From positions 1,674,001 through 1,738,000 of the forward strand of contig NC_063018.1 in the NCBI RefSeq assembly GCF_020509005.1: 64,000 nucleotides of DNA. The letters run 5' to 3'. Within the stretch, counting starts at the first letter, position 1; each line of letters starts with the position of its first letter. The DNA is from Fulvia fulva. Lineage: Eukaryota > Ascomycota > Dothideomycetes > Mycosphaerellales > Mycosphaerellaceae. The notes below the pieces were generated by a model, which had not been told where the DNA came from, did no database searches, and was given only the letters and a program-made list of their open reading frames with translations. Made by a program: the position numbers and the translations under genes. Below, piece after piece: positions 45,440 through 58,800 of this stretch.

Positions 45440-47546
45440 TCAATAGAGATGAGGGCCAGCCTCTCCCCTTTCCTCTCTATAGCAGGTCCTTTGAACTTCC
45501 TTATGTTTGTAAGGGAGCAGACCTTACAATTCTAGTGTTTAGAAGGAACAGGAATAGGATCTTTCTTGTTAGTGACTCTATATAGGTTTCTTAGTAGTCC
45601 CTTACTAAGGTGTACACATCTTCTATACTATAGCTCCTACTGATCTTCGGACTTAGTATTAGCTATAGCGGTACCGTCACGTTCTTAAGAGAGTATACTA
45701 GTATACTGTGGCTTAAGAATTTCCGAGATCGAGTAGATAAACGGTACTCCTCCTCGAAGTTTGGTCTGGACAACGGGTTTACTAGACAAGGATTTTAGGG
45801 TGAAACTAGGTAGTTAGATAGCAAACTGTTAGCTAAACTAATTCCACGAAACAAGACTAACTCTAAGGCTAGGAACAAACAGGACATTTTCTAAGACAAT
45901 TTGCTTTCTAGAAGGACTACCTATTACTACACTTCCTATATATATAGCTTGTAGATAGCCACCCCTAACCTTGATCTACTTCCTCTTTTGAAGAGGCTTT
46001 AGTGTCCTAAATAGTAAATCTTAGTCAGTCATATGTGATGATGTACAAGAGTTAAGCAACCACTCGGACGAGGGGTACTTACCTTTGGCTTCTATAGTAG
46101 AATAGGCAACCTTATTAACATCATCATCTTCTAATAGTATCTCAGAGTCTAATACGTCTTCCTAGGTCGTATAGGCCCTTATAGGCTTACTAGAGGAGGC
46201 CTTTGGCTTGCGGCTCTCCTTTATCTACTTTATAAGGTCCGTTATCACCTTAAGGACATCACAAAGGTTTGGTAATAATAACCTCCTACGAGGTAGTAAC
46301 GGTTGTCTCTTAGTAGGGTAGGTAACCCTAGCTGGTTTGTCCTTGTTCCTAATAGCCTACTAAGCTGTAGAAAGGTGTAGGCACTTGTTTATAAAATGGT
46401 CACTATTATAGAGATGGCACGTAAGCTTGCCCTAGAAACCCTTCTTAGCGAACATAGCTGTCCCTTAATAAATCATTGATTCTTGCTTCTCCCTAAGGAT
46501 TATAAGAATATCTTATAGTAAGAGATTCACCTAGGCATCAATTGCATCGCGAATTGAGCTAAATGAGTCTAGTAGAGCTGCTAAGAGTTACTAGATCTTT
46601 CTGTCCTTAGTCTTGATGTCTTAGAACTAAGGTGAGATTAAAACAGCCCTCCTTACAATTAAGCTAAGCTCCTACTAGGCGTCATCTATTGACTAGTCCT
46701 CTGTCATCACGAAATTGGTGTATTGCTAAAGCAAACTTCTTCTAGTAGCGAGAAGTCTTCTCTTATATTTGGCTTTAGCCCGTTCCTATAACTCCTTCGT
46801 ATACCGGATCTCGTATATCATCTCTTAGTTATCTGTCGATAGACAGATATATATCTTATACAGGGCCGTTACATTGTGCCGTCTGTACGATGCTTTCCTT
46901 ATCGCTTGATCTAAAGGAAGGGATGACTCCGATAATATAGAGGGTATCGCTAGGGTTGTAGCGGGAATGTCCGTAATAATGTCCTCGAGGACCTAGTTAA
47001 CCTACTTTAATACTAGGTGTATTCTTATTAGCTTAAACTATGTTTCGTAGTTCTCTCTTGTTAGAAGAGGTGCTACTCTCTTTCTTATAAACCTAGTCTC
47101 GTTCTCCATTTTTGTAAGTTAAGGGACAGGTTAGCTACCCTTAGGTAATAGGATATATTCGGTCGTACGCGATCGGATCGAAATAGGATAAACCAAACGC
47201 GAGGTTAATATTAGTGCTAAGACACTATAGCGTAACTCTCTTAGTAGAGGGGGTTTCTAAGACACTGCGGCTCTCTTAGAATGAACAGTTAGTCGATACG
47301 AACGCGATGTCCGGAGAGCGACTCTTCTTAGTAAGCTCGCCTACTTGTCTAAGGTATTAGTATAGGCTCCCTAACTCGGAGTCTAATAGTGCCTCACTAG
47401 GCTCTTTCACGTCTTATATACACCTATAGCACGGCTATAGCTTCCTATATAATGCGGGTGCGGCCTCTAGTCTGCCTTCCTTTTGTTCTAAAGAGGAATA
47501 ACTCTAATACGACTTTGTCGAGGGTGAAATACCGAGTTGCTAACCC

Positions 47547-47558
47547 GGGCTTATAACC
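47547..47558 (-). promoter_or_regulatory. Copia-B1 primer-binding site
   Basis: GGGCTTATAACC on the plus strand, next to the 5' LTR, identical to the site in Copia-A and, inverted, in Copia-B2 (50827-50838). One base from the anticodon arm of initiator tRNA-Met. Confidence 0.65.
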
Positions 47559-47792
47559 TATTAAACAGGTACGAGTTACGTAGTAGTAGAAGACGGCGGA
47601 TCACATAAAAGACGAAGAAGGACCTAATAGGATAGCGTGTATCTATATATAGTATCGCCGGTGTTAGTATAGGTAGATACTAGGTGTCCGGATGTTTACT
47701 AGCCTATAGGCTAGCAAACCCTAATTACGTAATCTCGTCATATGACATACCTATACCTACATACTTGTCCTACGGCCTATATGTTCTTAACA
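47559..47792 (-). repeat. Copia-B1 right (5') LTR
   Basis: 234 bp, TATTAAACAGGTACG...TTCTTAACA. Contains the inverted repeat TTTACTAGCCTATAGGCTAGC region in its middle (near 47694-47717). Confidence 0.9.
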
Positions 47793-47797
47793 GAACT

Positions 47798-48950
47798 TAA
47801 TATCGTCGCTCTTTAGGTCGAACTTAGTAGGGGCCTTTAGCTCGTTAGAGGACTTGATACTAGTAGTTATATCGGCGTCGTAAGTCGTATATACGGAGAT
47901 AGGGTTACTATCTAAGTCGGTACTCGGGCGATTCTTCCTACCCTTACGACTACCGTCCTTACGGCTATTCTTACGGCCCTTATTACCGTCGTCCTCGTCG
48001 TCTAATAAGTCCGATAAATCCGGGTCTAACTTCTTCTTATTAGGCTTACCTCTATTTTACCGACGCTCTAGTAACTCTTTAGACTCGGTTCGCTAAGGTA
48101 GTAGGTCTTACTTTTCCTTAGACTAGCTACGGTCTATCTCTTACTTCTTAAGCTTAGTAATACGCTTCTCGGCTACTACGAGCTTAGTCTCGGTCTCTAC
48201 TAGCTTACCCTACGCTACCTTATACTACGTACAATACACCTTCGTTATATCTTTAGCCCTTATAAGCTCGTCTAGGTCGATAACGATAGTATTATCGCGC
48301 TTAGCGAGCTCCTCCTTTAGTCGCGTAACCTCCTTTTCTAGGGACTATCTAGTCGCCTATTCCGTATCGATTATATCCTCGAGTCGGTCTATCTAGTCCT
48401 TAGTATCTTACGCCTTACGGAGGTTAATACGGTTAGCTATATCGAGCGTAGTATTAAGTTTATACGTACGTCGGTAATCGGACTCGATATTTTAGAGGAT
48501 CTTATAGATCTACTAGGGATAGTTATAAACCGTCTTCTTGAACTTGTCTATATTAAACCCGTTTAACGAGTCGAAGGCTTCCTAGAAGTTGTCGATAGTA
48601 ACCCTCCTCTTCCTCGGTACCTTAGTACCCTTATCTTCTATCTTATCCTCGATAAACTCCGCCCTATATAGGTTAGCTAAGTTTAGCTCTATCTCGACCT
48701 CCTCTTCCTTAATCGCCTTGAGTTAGTCGAATACCTTCTTATACTACTTACGGTACTAGTTACTCTCGTCGAGAAGCCTATTTACGATATCCTCTTTACG
48801 TCCTTAAGTCTCTATCGCCGGGTTCGCGCTATCGTTATCGGGTAGATCGGATAGTAGGGTAAAGAAGGATAATCTATTAAGGGACGCGTAATAAACGCGT
48901 CTATAAGTATTCTCTATACTTACGCCTAGTACGCTAGTACCGGTTTATCT
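47798..48950 (-). pseudogene. Gypsy-D gag, N-terminal part, RIPed
   Basis: Minus frame open apart from TAG-type stops. It contains a charged, heptad-like stretch L-E-K-E-V-T-R-L-K-E-E-L near 48330 and more K/E-rich helix around 48150, suggesting a coiled coil, then a K/D-rich linker with D-L-L-D-D-E-D-D near 47985. It meets the Copia-B1 insertion at 47797 and continues at 36177-35300, where R-Y-G-T-R-N-T-Y and F-S-N-F-Y-L-S-F-R can be read. Gag proteins form the particle; the coiled coil fits self-assembly. Confidence 0.6.
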
Positions 48951-50592
48951 CGCTATTATAACTATATTGGCTATAATCTACTTTAAGGTACGACTTAGCG
49001 AGTACGATACCTAATCTTAGCACTTCCTCGTATACTATCGCGGTTTCTCTATAATCTCCTAAATATAGCTTCTTAGTTTTAGATCTTCGCTAACGGCGCG
49101 ACGAGTCCCTTTAATAGGTAGGCCCTCTTACCTAAGGACTATACTTAGCTACTATAGGTAAGGACTAGTCGTATAATAGCCGTATATAGAAGTCGTAACT
49201 ACCGAAAGTCCGCCCCCTATATAGACGTAGTGAGCCTCTAGTATAATACTATATTCTGTTTAGCTTTCCGTAATGTTGCCTATACGTACTTCCTCTACCG
49301 TAGCGCCGGGTCTACCTATAGTCCGAGGATCCTAAGCTACTTTACCGGGTTAGTCGTATACCCCTATATCTAGATAGAAGCTTATATATTATAGAACCGT
49401 AGCCGGCGCGTAAAGTGTATTAGATTGTACTTTTCTAGGGCAAACCGAGCCCCGTACCTCCTAGCCTAGTCCTTATAGATCTTATACTACTCTTCTAGTA
49501 GCCTATAGTTCTCCTCGGTCGAGGAAGACTACGCTAGGATGTTCGTGTCGTCTACGAAGCCGCTCGTAGCGGTATTCTAGGATTCTAGGGCTAGGAGTAG
49601 CGTCGCTATAAAGAAGAGGAATAGGATAGGTACTAGCGTTAAGCCTTATAGGATTCTAGTATAGACTACTTAAAATAGGCTTTTATACTAACCGACTAGG
49701 ATCGACGTACTACGGTTTTAGAGGTAGGACCGTACGAAGTTAATAAGCTACTTAGGGAGTCCTTTCGACCTTAGGATATAGAGTAGCCGCGGGTATAATA
49801 CGTAGTCGAAGGCTCCCGATATATCTAGACTAAGTAGGGATACTACCTTGTCCCTATTCCTATATTAGATAGCCTTTACCTAAGAGGTGATAAGTTCTAT
49901 CGCGGATAGCGTCGATCGCTATAGGCGCGTACCTATCTAGGTGTCCGGGAGTAGAGAGTACTCCTCTACCGCTTCGGAGAGTCTCGTTATAACTAGCTTC
50001 TTAAGCGCCTTCCTAAGAGTATTAAGGAGCGTAATTAGGCGGTACGACTTTACCTACGTATAGTCTTCCTTTTACGGCTTACGTAGGATTACTATCGTCG
50101 ATTATTTAAATACTATTAGGTAGTATCCGGTCTATAGGTAGGCGTTAAAGATCGCTACGACTACTAGGGCTAGTTAATCTCTATACTTCTTAAGTAGCTC
50201 GTTTAGGATCCTTCTTTAGTAGTTCGTTTAGAATCCTATCCGGCCCCGGGGCTTTCTTCGCCGGTAGCTTCCTAAGTATAGCGGTAATATCTCCCTCGGA
50301 CATATTCTATTAGACCGCTATACTAGGGGCTAGGGGAGTAGAGCTATTTATATCGCTTAGATTAGCCTCGACTAGGGGCGGGAAGAACTTACTAGCTAGT
50401 AGACGCGCTTTAGCCTTAGGGTCGCTAACCGGGCTACTAGGCGATTATAGCGCTAGGATAGAGAAGGAGGGGCCCTATATAGGGTCCTATCGGGCCTATT
50501 TCGCTAGCTTCTATATCCTTACTAGCTTATCGGCGATTTCTTCTACTATAGCTCTCTAGCCGACTACTTCCTCCCTCCGTATCGTAGCTTTC

Positions 50593-50826
50593 TATTAAGA
50601 ATATATAGGCCGTAGGACAAGTATATAGGTATAGGTGTGTTATGTAACTAGATCACGTGACTAGGGTTTGCTAGCCTATAGGCTAGTAAACATCCGGATA
50701 CCTAGTATCTACTTATACCAATACCGGCGGTACTATATATAGATATACGCTATCCTATTAGGTCCTTCTTCGTCTTTTATATAATCCGCCGTCTTCTACT
50801 ACTACGTAACTCGTACCTATTTAATA
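50593..50826 (+). repeat. Copia-B2 left (5') LTR
   Basis: 234 bp, TATTAAGAATATATAGGCC...CTATTTAATA (RIPed forms of TGTTGAG...TTTAACA). Followed by the primer site GGTTATAAGCCC at 50827-50838. Confidence 0.9.
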
Positions 50827-50838
50827 GGTTATAAGCCC
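50827..50838 (+). promoter_or_regulatory. Copia-B2 primer-binding site
   Basis: GGTTATAAGCCC, complementary (one mismatch) to the anticodon arm of initiator tRNA-Met; same sequence in Copia-A and Copia-B1. Confidence 0.65.
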
Positions 50839-53800
50839 GGGTTAGTAACTCCGTATTTTACCCTCGACAAAGTTATATTAGAGTTATTCCTCTTTAGAAC
50901 AAAAGGAAGGTAGACTAGAGGCCGCACCCGCCTTATATAGGAAGCTATAGCCGTGCTATAGGTATATATAAGACGTGAAAGAGCCTAGTAAGGCACTATT
51001 AGACTCCGAGTTAGGGAGCCTATACTAATACCTTAGATAAGTAGGCGAGCTTACTAAGAAGAGTCGCTCTCCGGACATCACGTTCGTATCGACTAACTAT
51101 TTATTCTAAGAGAGCCGTAGTGTCTTAGAAACCCCCTCTACTAAGAGAGTTACGCTATAGTATCTTAGTACTAATACGATCCTTCGACTTTCCTCCCCTT
51201 CCCGGCGGATAGCTATCCTCTCCGCTATTAACCTCGCGTTCGTTTTATCTTATTTCGATCCGATCGCGTACGACCGAATATATCCTTTTACCTAAGGGTA
51301 GCCAACCTATCCCTTAACTTACAAAAAGTATAGAGAACGAGACTAGGTTTATAAGAAAGAGAGTAGTACCTGTTCTAATAAGAGAGAACTACGAAATATA
51401 GTTCAAGCTGATAAGAATATACCTAGTATCAAAGTAGGTTAACTAGGTCCTCGAAGACATTATTACGGACATTCCCGCTATAACCCTATCTATAGCGACA
51501 CCCTCTATATTATCGGAGTCATCCCTTCCTTTAGATCAAGCGATAAGGAAGGCATCGTACAGACGGCATAATATAACGGCCCTATATAAGATATATATCT
51601 GTCTGTCGATAGATAACTAAGAGATAATATACGAGATCCGGTATACGAAGGAGTTATAGGAATAGGCTAAAGCTAAATATAAGAGAAGACTTCTCGCTAC
51701 TAGAAGAAGTTTGCTCTAGCAATACACCAATTTCGTGATAATAGAGGACTAGTCAATAGATGACGCCTAGTAGGAGCTTAGCTTAATTATAAGGAGGGCT
51801 ATTTTAATCTCGCCTTAGTTCTAAGACATTAAGACTAAGGACAGAAAGATCTAGTAACTATTAGTAGCTCTACTAGACTTATTTGGCTTAATTCGCGATG
51901 CAATTGATGCCTAGGTAAATCTCTTACTATAAGACATTCTTATAATTCTTAGGGAGAAGTAAGAATTAATAATTTATTAAGGGATAGCTATGTTCGCTAA
52001 GAAGGGTTTCTAGGGCAAGCTTACGTACTATCTCTACGGTAGTAACTATTTTATAAGCAAGTGCCTACACCTTTCTATAGCTTAGTAGGCTATTAGGAAC
52101 AAGGACAAACTAGCTAGGGTTACCTACCCTACTAAGAGACAACCGTTACTACCTCGTAGGAGGTCATTATTACTAAACCTTTATAATGTCCTTAAGGTAA
52201 TAACGGACCTTATAAAGTAGATGAAGGAGAGCCGCAAGCCAAAGGCCTCCTCTAGTAAGCCTATAAGGGCCTATACGACCTAGGAAGACGTATCAGACTC
52301 TAAGATACTATTAGAAGATAATGATGTTAATAAGGTTGCCTATTCTACTATAGAAGCCAAAGGTAAGTACCCCTCGTCCGAGTGGTTGCTTAACTCTTGT
52401 GCATCATTACATATGACTGACTAAGATTCACTATTCAGGACACTGAAGCCTCTTCAAAAGAGGAAGTGGATCAAGGTTAGGGGTGGCTATCTATAAGCTA
52501 CATATATAGGAAGTGTAGTAATAGGTAGTCCTTCTAGAAAGCAAATTGTCTTAGAAAATGTCCTGTTTGTTCCTAGTCTTGAAGTTAGTCTTGTTTCGTA
52601 GAATCAGTTTAGCTAATAGTTTGCTATCTAACTACCTAGTTTTACCCTAAAATTCTTGTCTAGTAAACCCGTTGTCTAGACTAAATTTCGAGGAGGAGTA
52701 CTATTTATCTACTCGATCTCGGAAATTCTTAAGCTATAGTATACTAGTATACTCTCTTAAGAACGTGACGGTACCGCTATAGCTAATACTAAGTCCGAAG
52801 ATCAGTAGGAGCTATAGTATAGAAGATGTATACACCTTAGTAAGGGACTACTAAGAAACCTATATAGAGTTACTAACAAGAAAGATCCTATTCCTATTCC
52901 TTCTAAACACCAGAATTATAAGGTCTGCTCCCTTATAAACATAAGGAAGTTTAAAGGACCTACTATAGAGAGGAAAGGGGAGAGGCTAGCCCTTATCTCT
53001 ATTGACATCTATAGGCCTTTTCAGGGCGTAGTCTCTAGGCTAGGATATAAATATTAGCTTGAGATTGTAGACAACTTCTCGAGGAAGAAGTAGGTAATCC
53101 CTTTGAAGGCTAGGAGCGACGCTCCTATAGCCCTACGGGATTAGAAGGTCTAGGTAGAACGGTAGTCAAGGTGCTTCCTATCTACGATCCGTAGTATTAG
53201 TATAAAGGAAATTCTCGCCTTGCTAAAAGAGTAGGAGAAGGAGTTTAGTACTTAGATAGACATAACTAATGCCTATAACTCTCTTTAAAATGGACCTATA
53301 GAAAGGTCAATTTAAGCCTCTAAGAACATAGTCCGGGCTATACTTAAAGACTCTAGTATACTAGTTAAGTTCTAGCTAGAAGCTTTATAAGTATAGACTG
53401 TAATCAGAAACAGACTACCTAATAGTCCGATCATTAATAGTATTACTCTTTTACTAGAAGAAGCCTTTACTAGCTAAGTACCGTCAGTTGACTATTTCCG
53501 CGTCTAGGGATACAAAGCTATAGTCTATATAGACCTAAGAGCCTAACCTTAAGGCTTAAGGAGAGACAAGTTAATGAACCGAGGAAAAGAAGCCGTGTTT
53601 ATAGGCTACTTAGAAAACACTATAGAACAATAGCTGTTCTAGGATCCCGACATAAAAGTAATAAAAGCGTATAGTCACGTCGACTAGTTTAAGAATAAGA
53701 AGGGGGGAGATATAGATCTTAGTATTACCTTTACTAACTAGCCGAGTCGAGCGCTATAGCGCAATCCTGTTAGGAGGAAGCGCTTTAGGGCGAAATTTTC

Positions 53801-55682
53801 CGATAGGGGATTATTAGAGACACCGTTACGAAGGCTAGGAGAAAATATTAAGGCGGTTTTAACACTATCGAAGGCCGATAACGGTAGATCTATACAGAAC
53901 CTACTCAAGTCATCAACACTATAGCAACCGCTATTTATGTAACTTCCCCCTCCCCTAAAGGACATTAGGGAATACTAGAAGTTTAGAGATTAGGGTACTC
54001 TAATAAAAGAAAAAGAAGATGTCGTTCAGTTCGACCTATCTAAACACCTAGCGCTACCTTAGGTTATAGGCAACAAGAGGTTAAGGGGGGACGGAGATAA
54101 TAAATCTAAAGAGTATAAGGCTAAACACTATAATGCTCTTATCGCCTAGATATTCTATCTAGACCCTATAATAAGCTAGGTAGAGGAGATTCTAAATGAC
54201 GTAGAAGAACATATATTTGCTACTATTAGGCAGGCTATAGCCTATTAGTAGGAAGTGCTAATCCTAAAGTCCTATAAAGTAGCCGTAGGAGACCCCGAAT
54301 AGGGACATATATAGAGAGAGGCAATCGAGAACGAACTTATTGCCTTAGTAAGTAACAATACCTAGGAAGTAGTTGTACCGCCAAAGGGTGCGAATCTAAT
54401 TACTTCTAGGTAGGTCTTAGATGTAAAAAGAATAATTAGTAGAGCTAGTAAGAAGTTTAAGGTAAGACTAGTTATAAGAGGGATTTTATAGAAATATAGG
54501 GCTGACTTCGAAGAGACCTTTATACCTACTGTTAGACATAATACTCTCCGAGTATTTATAGTAGTAGTATATAATAGAGATCTCGAGATACACCTAGTAG
54601 ATATAAATAATGCTTTTACCTAAAGTAGCCTTCTTAAAGACATCTATATAATCCTACCCCTAGGAGTTGAAGCACCTCTAAACATAGTATTTAAGGTCCT
54701 ACGAAGTCTTTATAGGCTTAAGTAAGCAGCTAGAGACTAGAACAAGCTCTATATTACAAAGCTAGAGAAGATTAGATTTACCTAGTCCTAGGTAGATCTA
54801 TGCCTACTTATCTATACGGATAGAGACCTTATAGTCCTTACCTATATAGATGACATACCTATTATAGCTCCGAAGCTATTAGATGTTTAGTAGTTTAAGG
54901 CTAAGCTTGGAAAAGTGTTTAAGATTAAAGATCTTAGTAAACCTACGAAGATCCTTAGAATAAGGATTATAAGAGACAGGTCCTAAGGCACTTTAAAGCT
55001 TGATTAAGGACACTATGTCCACGCTGACTTAGCCAAGATAAATATAGCTAGAGAGAAGGCTACGCCAACCTACTTACCTATAGAGAGCTACGAGCATTTA
55101 GTACCTACGGTACCTTTAGATAAGAGGTGCAACAAATAGGATTACTAGAGCTATAATAGTACCTAGATATAGCTAATAATAATAATAAGGCCAGACTTAG
55201 CATTACCCCTTAGAAGAATTAGCTCATTTGTTACTGATCCCTCGTAGTAGTATATAAAGGGTCTAAAGAAGCTCTCCCGATACCTACGGTCGTACCTAGA
55301 CCTAGGTCTTATATATAGAAAGGAAGGGGGCAATCTCTAGGGATACTCGGACTCTAACTACGCTATAGACAAAGTGGATAGAGTCTCAATTCTAGGATAC
55401 GTGTGATTCCTTTATAGATCACCTATGTCCTAGATAAGTAGGAAGTAGAAGTCTATTATAACATTAATAATAGAAGCTGAGTTTATAGCTATAAACGTAG
55501 CCGTAAAGCAGTCACAATTTCTTGCTACTGTCCTTAGGGAAATGGGGTGCCCAGAATTAGTAGGAAAGAGCTCTTTCTAGCCGAGTATAAGGGCAAGTAA
55601 GGGCACGATTAATGAGCTAAGGCTAGTCAAGCTTATAGGTAACAACTAAGCCGCTTTAATACTTATTAAAGATGCCTATATA

Positions 55683-55856
55683 GATAGATAGATTTGTCAT
55701 TCCCCTGTTCTAGGACCCTATCCGGCCTATGCAGGTATATATCTATTGTTATGTACAAAGGGAAACCCGAATAGGTGAAAACCCTTCCCGCCCCCGACTA
55801 CTCCTTGTCTAGATTAGCTTTCCCTCTGAACGTACGTAGTCCATGTCACTACCCCG
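55683..55856 (-). repeat. LINE-2 3' UTR and tail
   Basis: Contains on the minus strand the shared motif GGGTTTTCACC...CGGGTTTCC (55785-55761) and the stretch CCTGCATAGGCC...CAGGGGAATGA that also ends LINE-1, then (ATCT)n. Confidence 0.75.
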
Positions 55857-58800
55857 TTAGCCCCCGCTCCTAGCCGGTCTCGTCGCGCTGCGTCGTGTCC
55901 TCTCTTCCTGCACTGCTCCTACTAGGCGGTACTGTTCTAGCCAGCCCTTCTCTAGTATCCAGTTCGTAATGCGCCGTAGGTCTTCAGCGTTGTTAAGAAG
56001 TGCCCCAATCGTCCGGTTCCTCGCCTTTGCCATCCACTCCCCCCTTCCTAGCGACCACCTCGGACAGACGAGGAGTGCGTGCCGTACGTTCTGGGAGCGA
56101 TAGCCGCAGGGGCAGCTAGTATTCGTGTATCCTGGGACCTTCCTCCATGATAGGTACCCCTGGAGGCCGATGTGTTCGCTTCGCAGTTGGGTTGCTATGC
56201 TACTCTGTGCCCTCGTAAGGCGGTAGTGGATGAGCTTCGGGGGGTGCTTGACCGCGGATTTTGTAGCTGACCATTCCTTAGGTTGTCCCGCTGGCTGAGG
56301 GCGTCCACTATGCCCTACAACCTGGTTGTTCCACCTCTCTTTCCATAGTTGCTCTACAAACGATTTCTCACCTTCCCATTGTGTTGCTAGCTGTTCGTCC
56401 CTTGCCCGGTAGTTCGGCTCGTTTCCGGGTCGAATGCCCTTATGCGCTGGTACTGATTCGCGGGCCCTTGCGACTGCACTGGCGATGACCTTCTGTACTA
56501 GGTACTGTGCCGACTTGCCTAAGTAGGAGGTCCGTAGTCCCTGGATGTATAGGTCGATCGGCGGTATAGCGGTCTCGTGCTCAAGCATCCTCGTTAGTGT
56601 CGACTTATATGCCCCGGTGACCTTCCTTAGGCATTGGTTTTGGATCTTCGCTAGCGGCGCGACGAGTCCCTTCGATAGGCAGGCCCTCTCGCCTAAGGAC
56701 CACACTTGGCTGCCATAGGTAAGGACTGGCCGTACAATAGCCGTATATAGAAGTCGTGACTGCCGGAAGTCCGCCCCCTATGTGGACGTAGTGAGCCTCT
56801 GGCATGATGCCATATTCTGTTCAGCTTTCCGTAATATTGCCTGTACGTGCTTCCTCCACCGTAGCGCCGGGTCCACCCATAGTCCGAGGATCCTGAGCTG
56901 ATTTGCCGGGTTAGTCGTGTGCCCCTATATCTAGATAGAAGCTTGCATATTGTGGAACCGTGGCCGGCGCGTAAAGTGTATCAGATTGTACTTTTCTGGG
57001 GCAAACCGAGCCCCGTGCCTCCTAGCCCAGTCCTCGCAGATCTTGTGCTTCTCTTCTAGTAGCCTACAGTTCTCCTCAGTCGAGGAAGACCACGCTAGGA
57101 TGTTTGTGTCGTCTACGAAGCCGCTCGCAGCGGTGTTCTGGGATTCTAGGGCTGGGAGCAGCGTCGCCATAAAGAAGAGGAACAGAATAGGTGCTAGCGT
57201 TGAGCCTTGCGGGATTCCAGTGTGGACTGCTTGAAATGGGCTTCTGTACTGGCCGACCAGGATCGACGTACTGCGGTTTTGGAGGTAGGACCGTACGAAG
57301 TTGACAAGCCACTCAGGGAGTCCTTTCGACCTTAGGATGTAGAGAAGCCGCGGGTGTGACACGTAGTCGAAGGCTCCCGATATGTCTAGGCTAAGTAAGG
57401 AAGCCACCTTGTCCCTATTCTTATACCAGATGGCCTTTACCTGAGAGGTGATAAGTTCCATCGCGGATAGCGTCGATCGCTGTGGGCGCGCACCCATCTA
57501 GGTGTCCGGGAGTAGGGAGTGTTCCTCTGCCGCCTCGGAGAGTCTCGTTGCAACCAGCTTCTCAAGCGCCTTCCCAAGAGTGTTATGGAGCGCAATTGGG
57601 CGGTACGACTTCACCTGCGTATAGTCTTCCTTCTGCGGCTTGCGTAGGACCACTGTCGTCGATTGTTTAAAAGCTATCGGGTGGTATCCGGTCTGTAGGC
57701 AGGCGTTGAAGATCGCTACAACTGCTGGGGCTAGTTGATCTCTACACTTCTTTAGTAGCTCGTTTGGGATCCCATCCGGCCCCGGGGCTTTCTTCGCCGG
57801 CAACTTCCTCAGCACAGCGGTAACTTCTCCCTCGGACACCTCCTGTTGGACCGCGATGCTAGGGGCTAGGGGAGTAGAGCTGTTTATGTCGCTTAGATCA
57901 GCCTCGACTGGGGGTGGGAAGAACTTGCTAGCCAGTAGACGCGCCTTGGCCTCGGGGTCGCTAACCGGGCCACTAGGCGATTGTAGCGCTGGGATAGAGA
58001 AGGAGGGGCCCTGTGTAGGGTCCTGTCGGGCCCATTTCGCTAGCTTCCACATCCTCTCTAGCTTGCCGGCGATTTCTTCCACTGTGGCCCTCCAGCCGAC
58101 TGCTTTCTCCCTCCGTATTATGGCTTTCTTCTGTTGGCATGCCTCCCTGTATACGTTCCAGGCCTCCTCGCTATGGCTGCTCGTCCACACCCGGCGGGCT
58201 CTCCTTGCTTCTCTTACTACCGCAGTGCACTCCGGCGTCCAGTATGGTTTGGACCATGTCGTTGGTTGGGCAAGCGGAACGTGAAGTGAGGTCGCTTTTC
58301 TTATTTCGTCTGTCAACCCCTGGACTGCTTCGTCTATCTCGTCTTTACTGTTGTATTGCTGCTGCGCGATCTGGACTAGCCTCTTGGAGTCATCGAGGTA
58401 CGCCTAGATGTTGGCCCAGTGGGCCTTTCCCTAGTTTGGCTTAGGGGTTCTCGCTGGTGTGCGTTGTATCTGTGTCGCAATAGAGGTCCTGACTAGCATG
58501 TGGTCTGACGACGCCTCGAGTTCATGTTCGATCCCACAGTAGGTTACCGTGTAGTAGTGGCTATCTGAGATCCAGGAGAGGTCGATCGTGCCTTGGAGTC
58601 CCCCTCTCTTCCAGGTGCCCAGGTCCTTCGGGGTATTGAGGGCAATTGCGTTGCTCGCCATCAAGTCGAGTACTTCGTCGGCTATAGGGTGCGGCTGTAT
58701 AAGGCTTTCCTAGGAAGGGTGGTGTATGTTGAAGTCTCCTACTACGATGTGGCACCCTTGTCTCTTGAGCGCACTGTCTAGGTGTCTGCAGACCCCTAGG

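Larger units (their letters stand above)
36412..47300 (-). pseudogene. Copia-B1 gag-pol, RIPed and interrupted
   Basis: Colinear with Copia-A over its whole coding region. Gag lies at about 45920-47110, the zinc knuckle near 46400, the protease near 46055, integrase on both sides of the Gypsy-E1 insertion, reverse transcriptase about 37250-38050 and RNase H about 36540-37200. Compared with Copia-A it carries many TG-to-TA and CA-to-TA changes. At the Copia-A frameshift site (near 45910) this copy keeps one extra base, which shows that Copia-A suffered a deletion. No intact frame remains. Confidence 0.85.
36178..47792 (-). mobile_element. Copia-B1 LTR retrotransposon, RIPed, split by Gypsy-E1
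   Basis: Minus-strand element, 5,473 bp once Gypsy-E1 and its target copy are removed. LTRs of 234 bp at both ends, duplication GAACT (36173-36177, 47793-47797), inserted in Gypsy-D. Related to Copia-A in its coding part but with a different LTR middle. Moderately to heavily RIPed, with cleaner patches in the central coding region. Confidence 0.92.
32150..49070 (-). mobile_element. Gypsy-D LTR retrotransposon, RIPed, split by Copia-B1
   Basis: Minus-strand Gypsy element of a second family. Pol lies at about 32150-35300 and gag runs from about 35300 to 36177 and, beyond Copia-B1, from 47798 to about 48950. GAACT is duplicated at the split (36173-36177, 47793-47797). Its right end is replaced by the LINE-2 copy at 49071; I did not find its LTRs. 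The interior is saturated with TAG stops. Confidence 0.75.
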
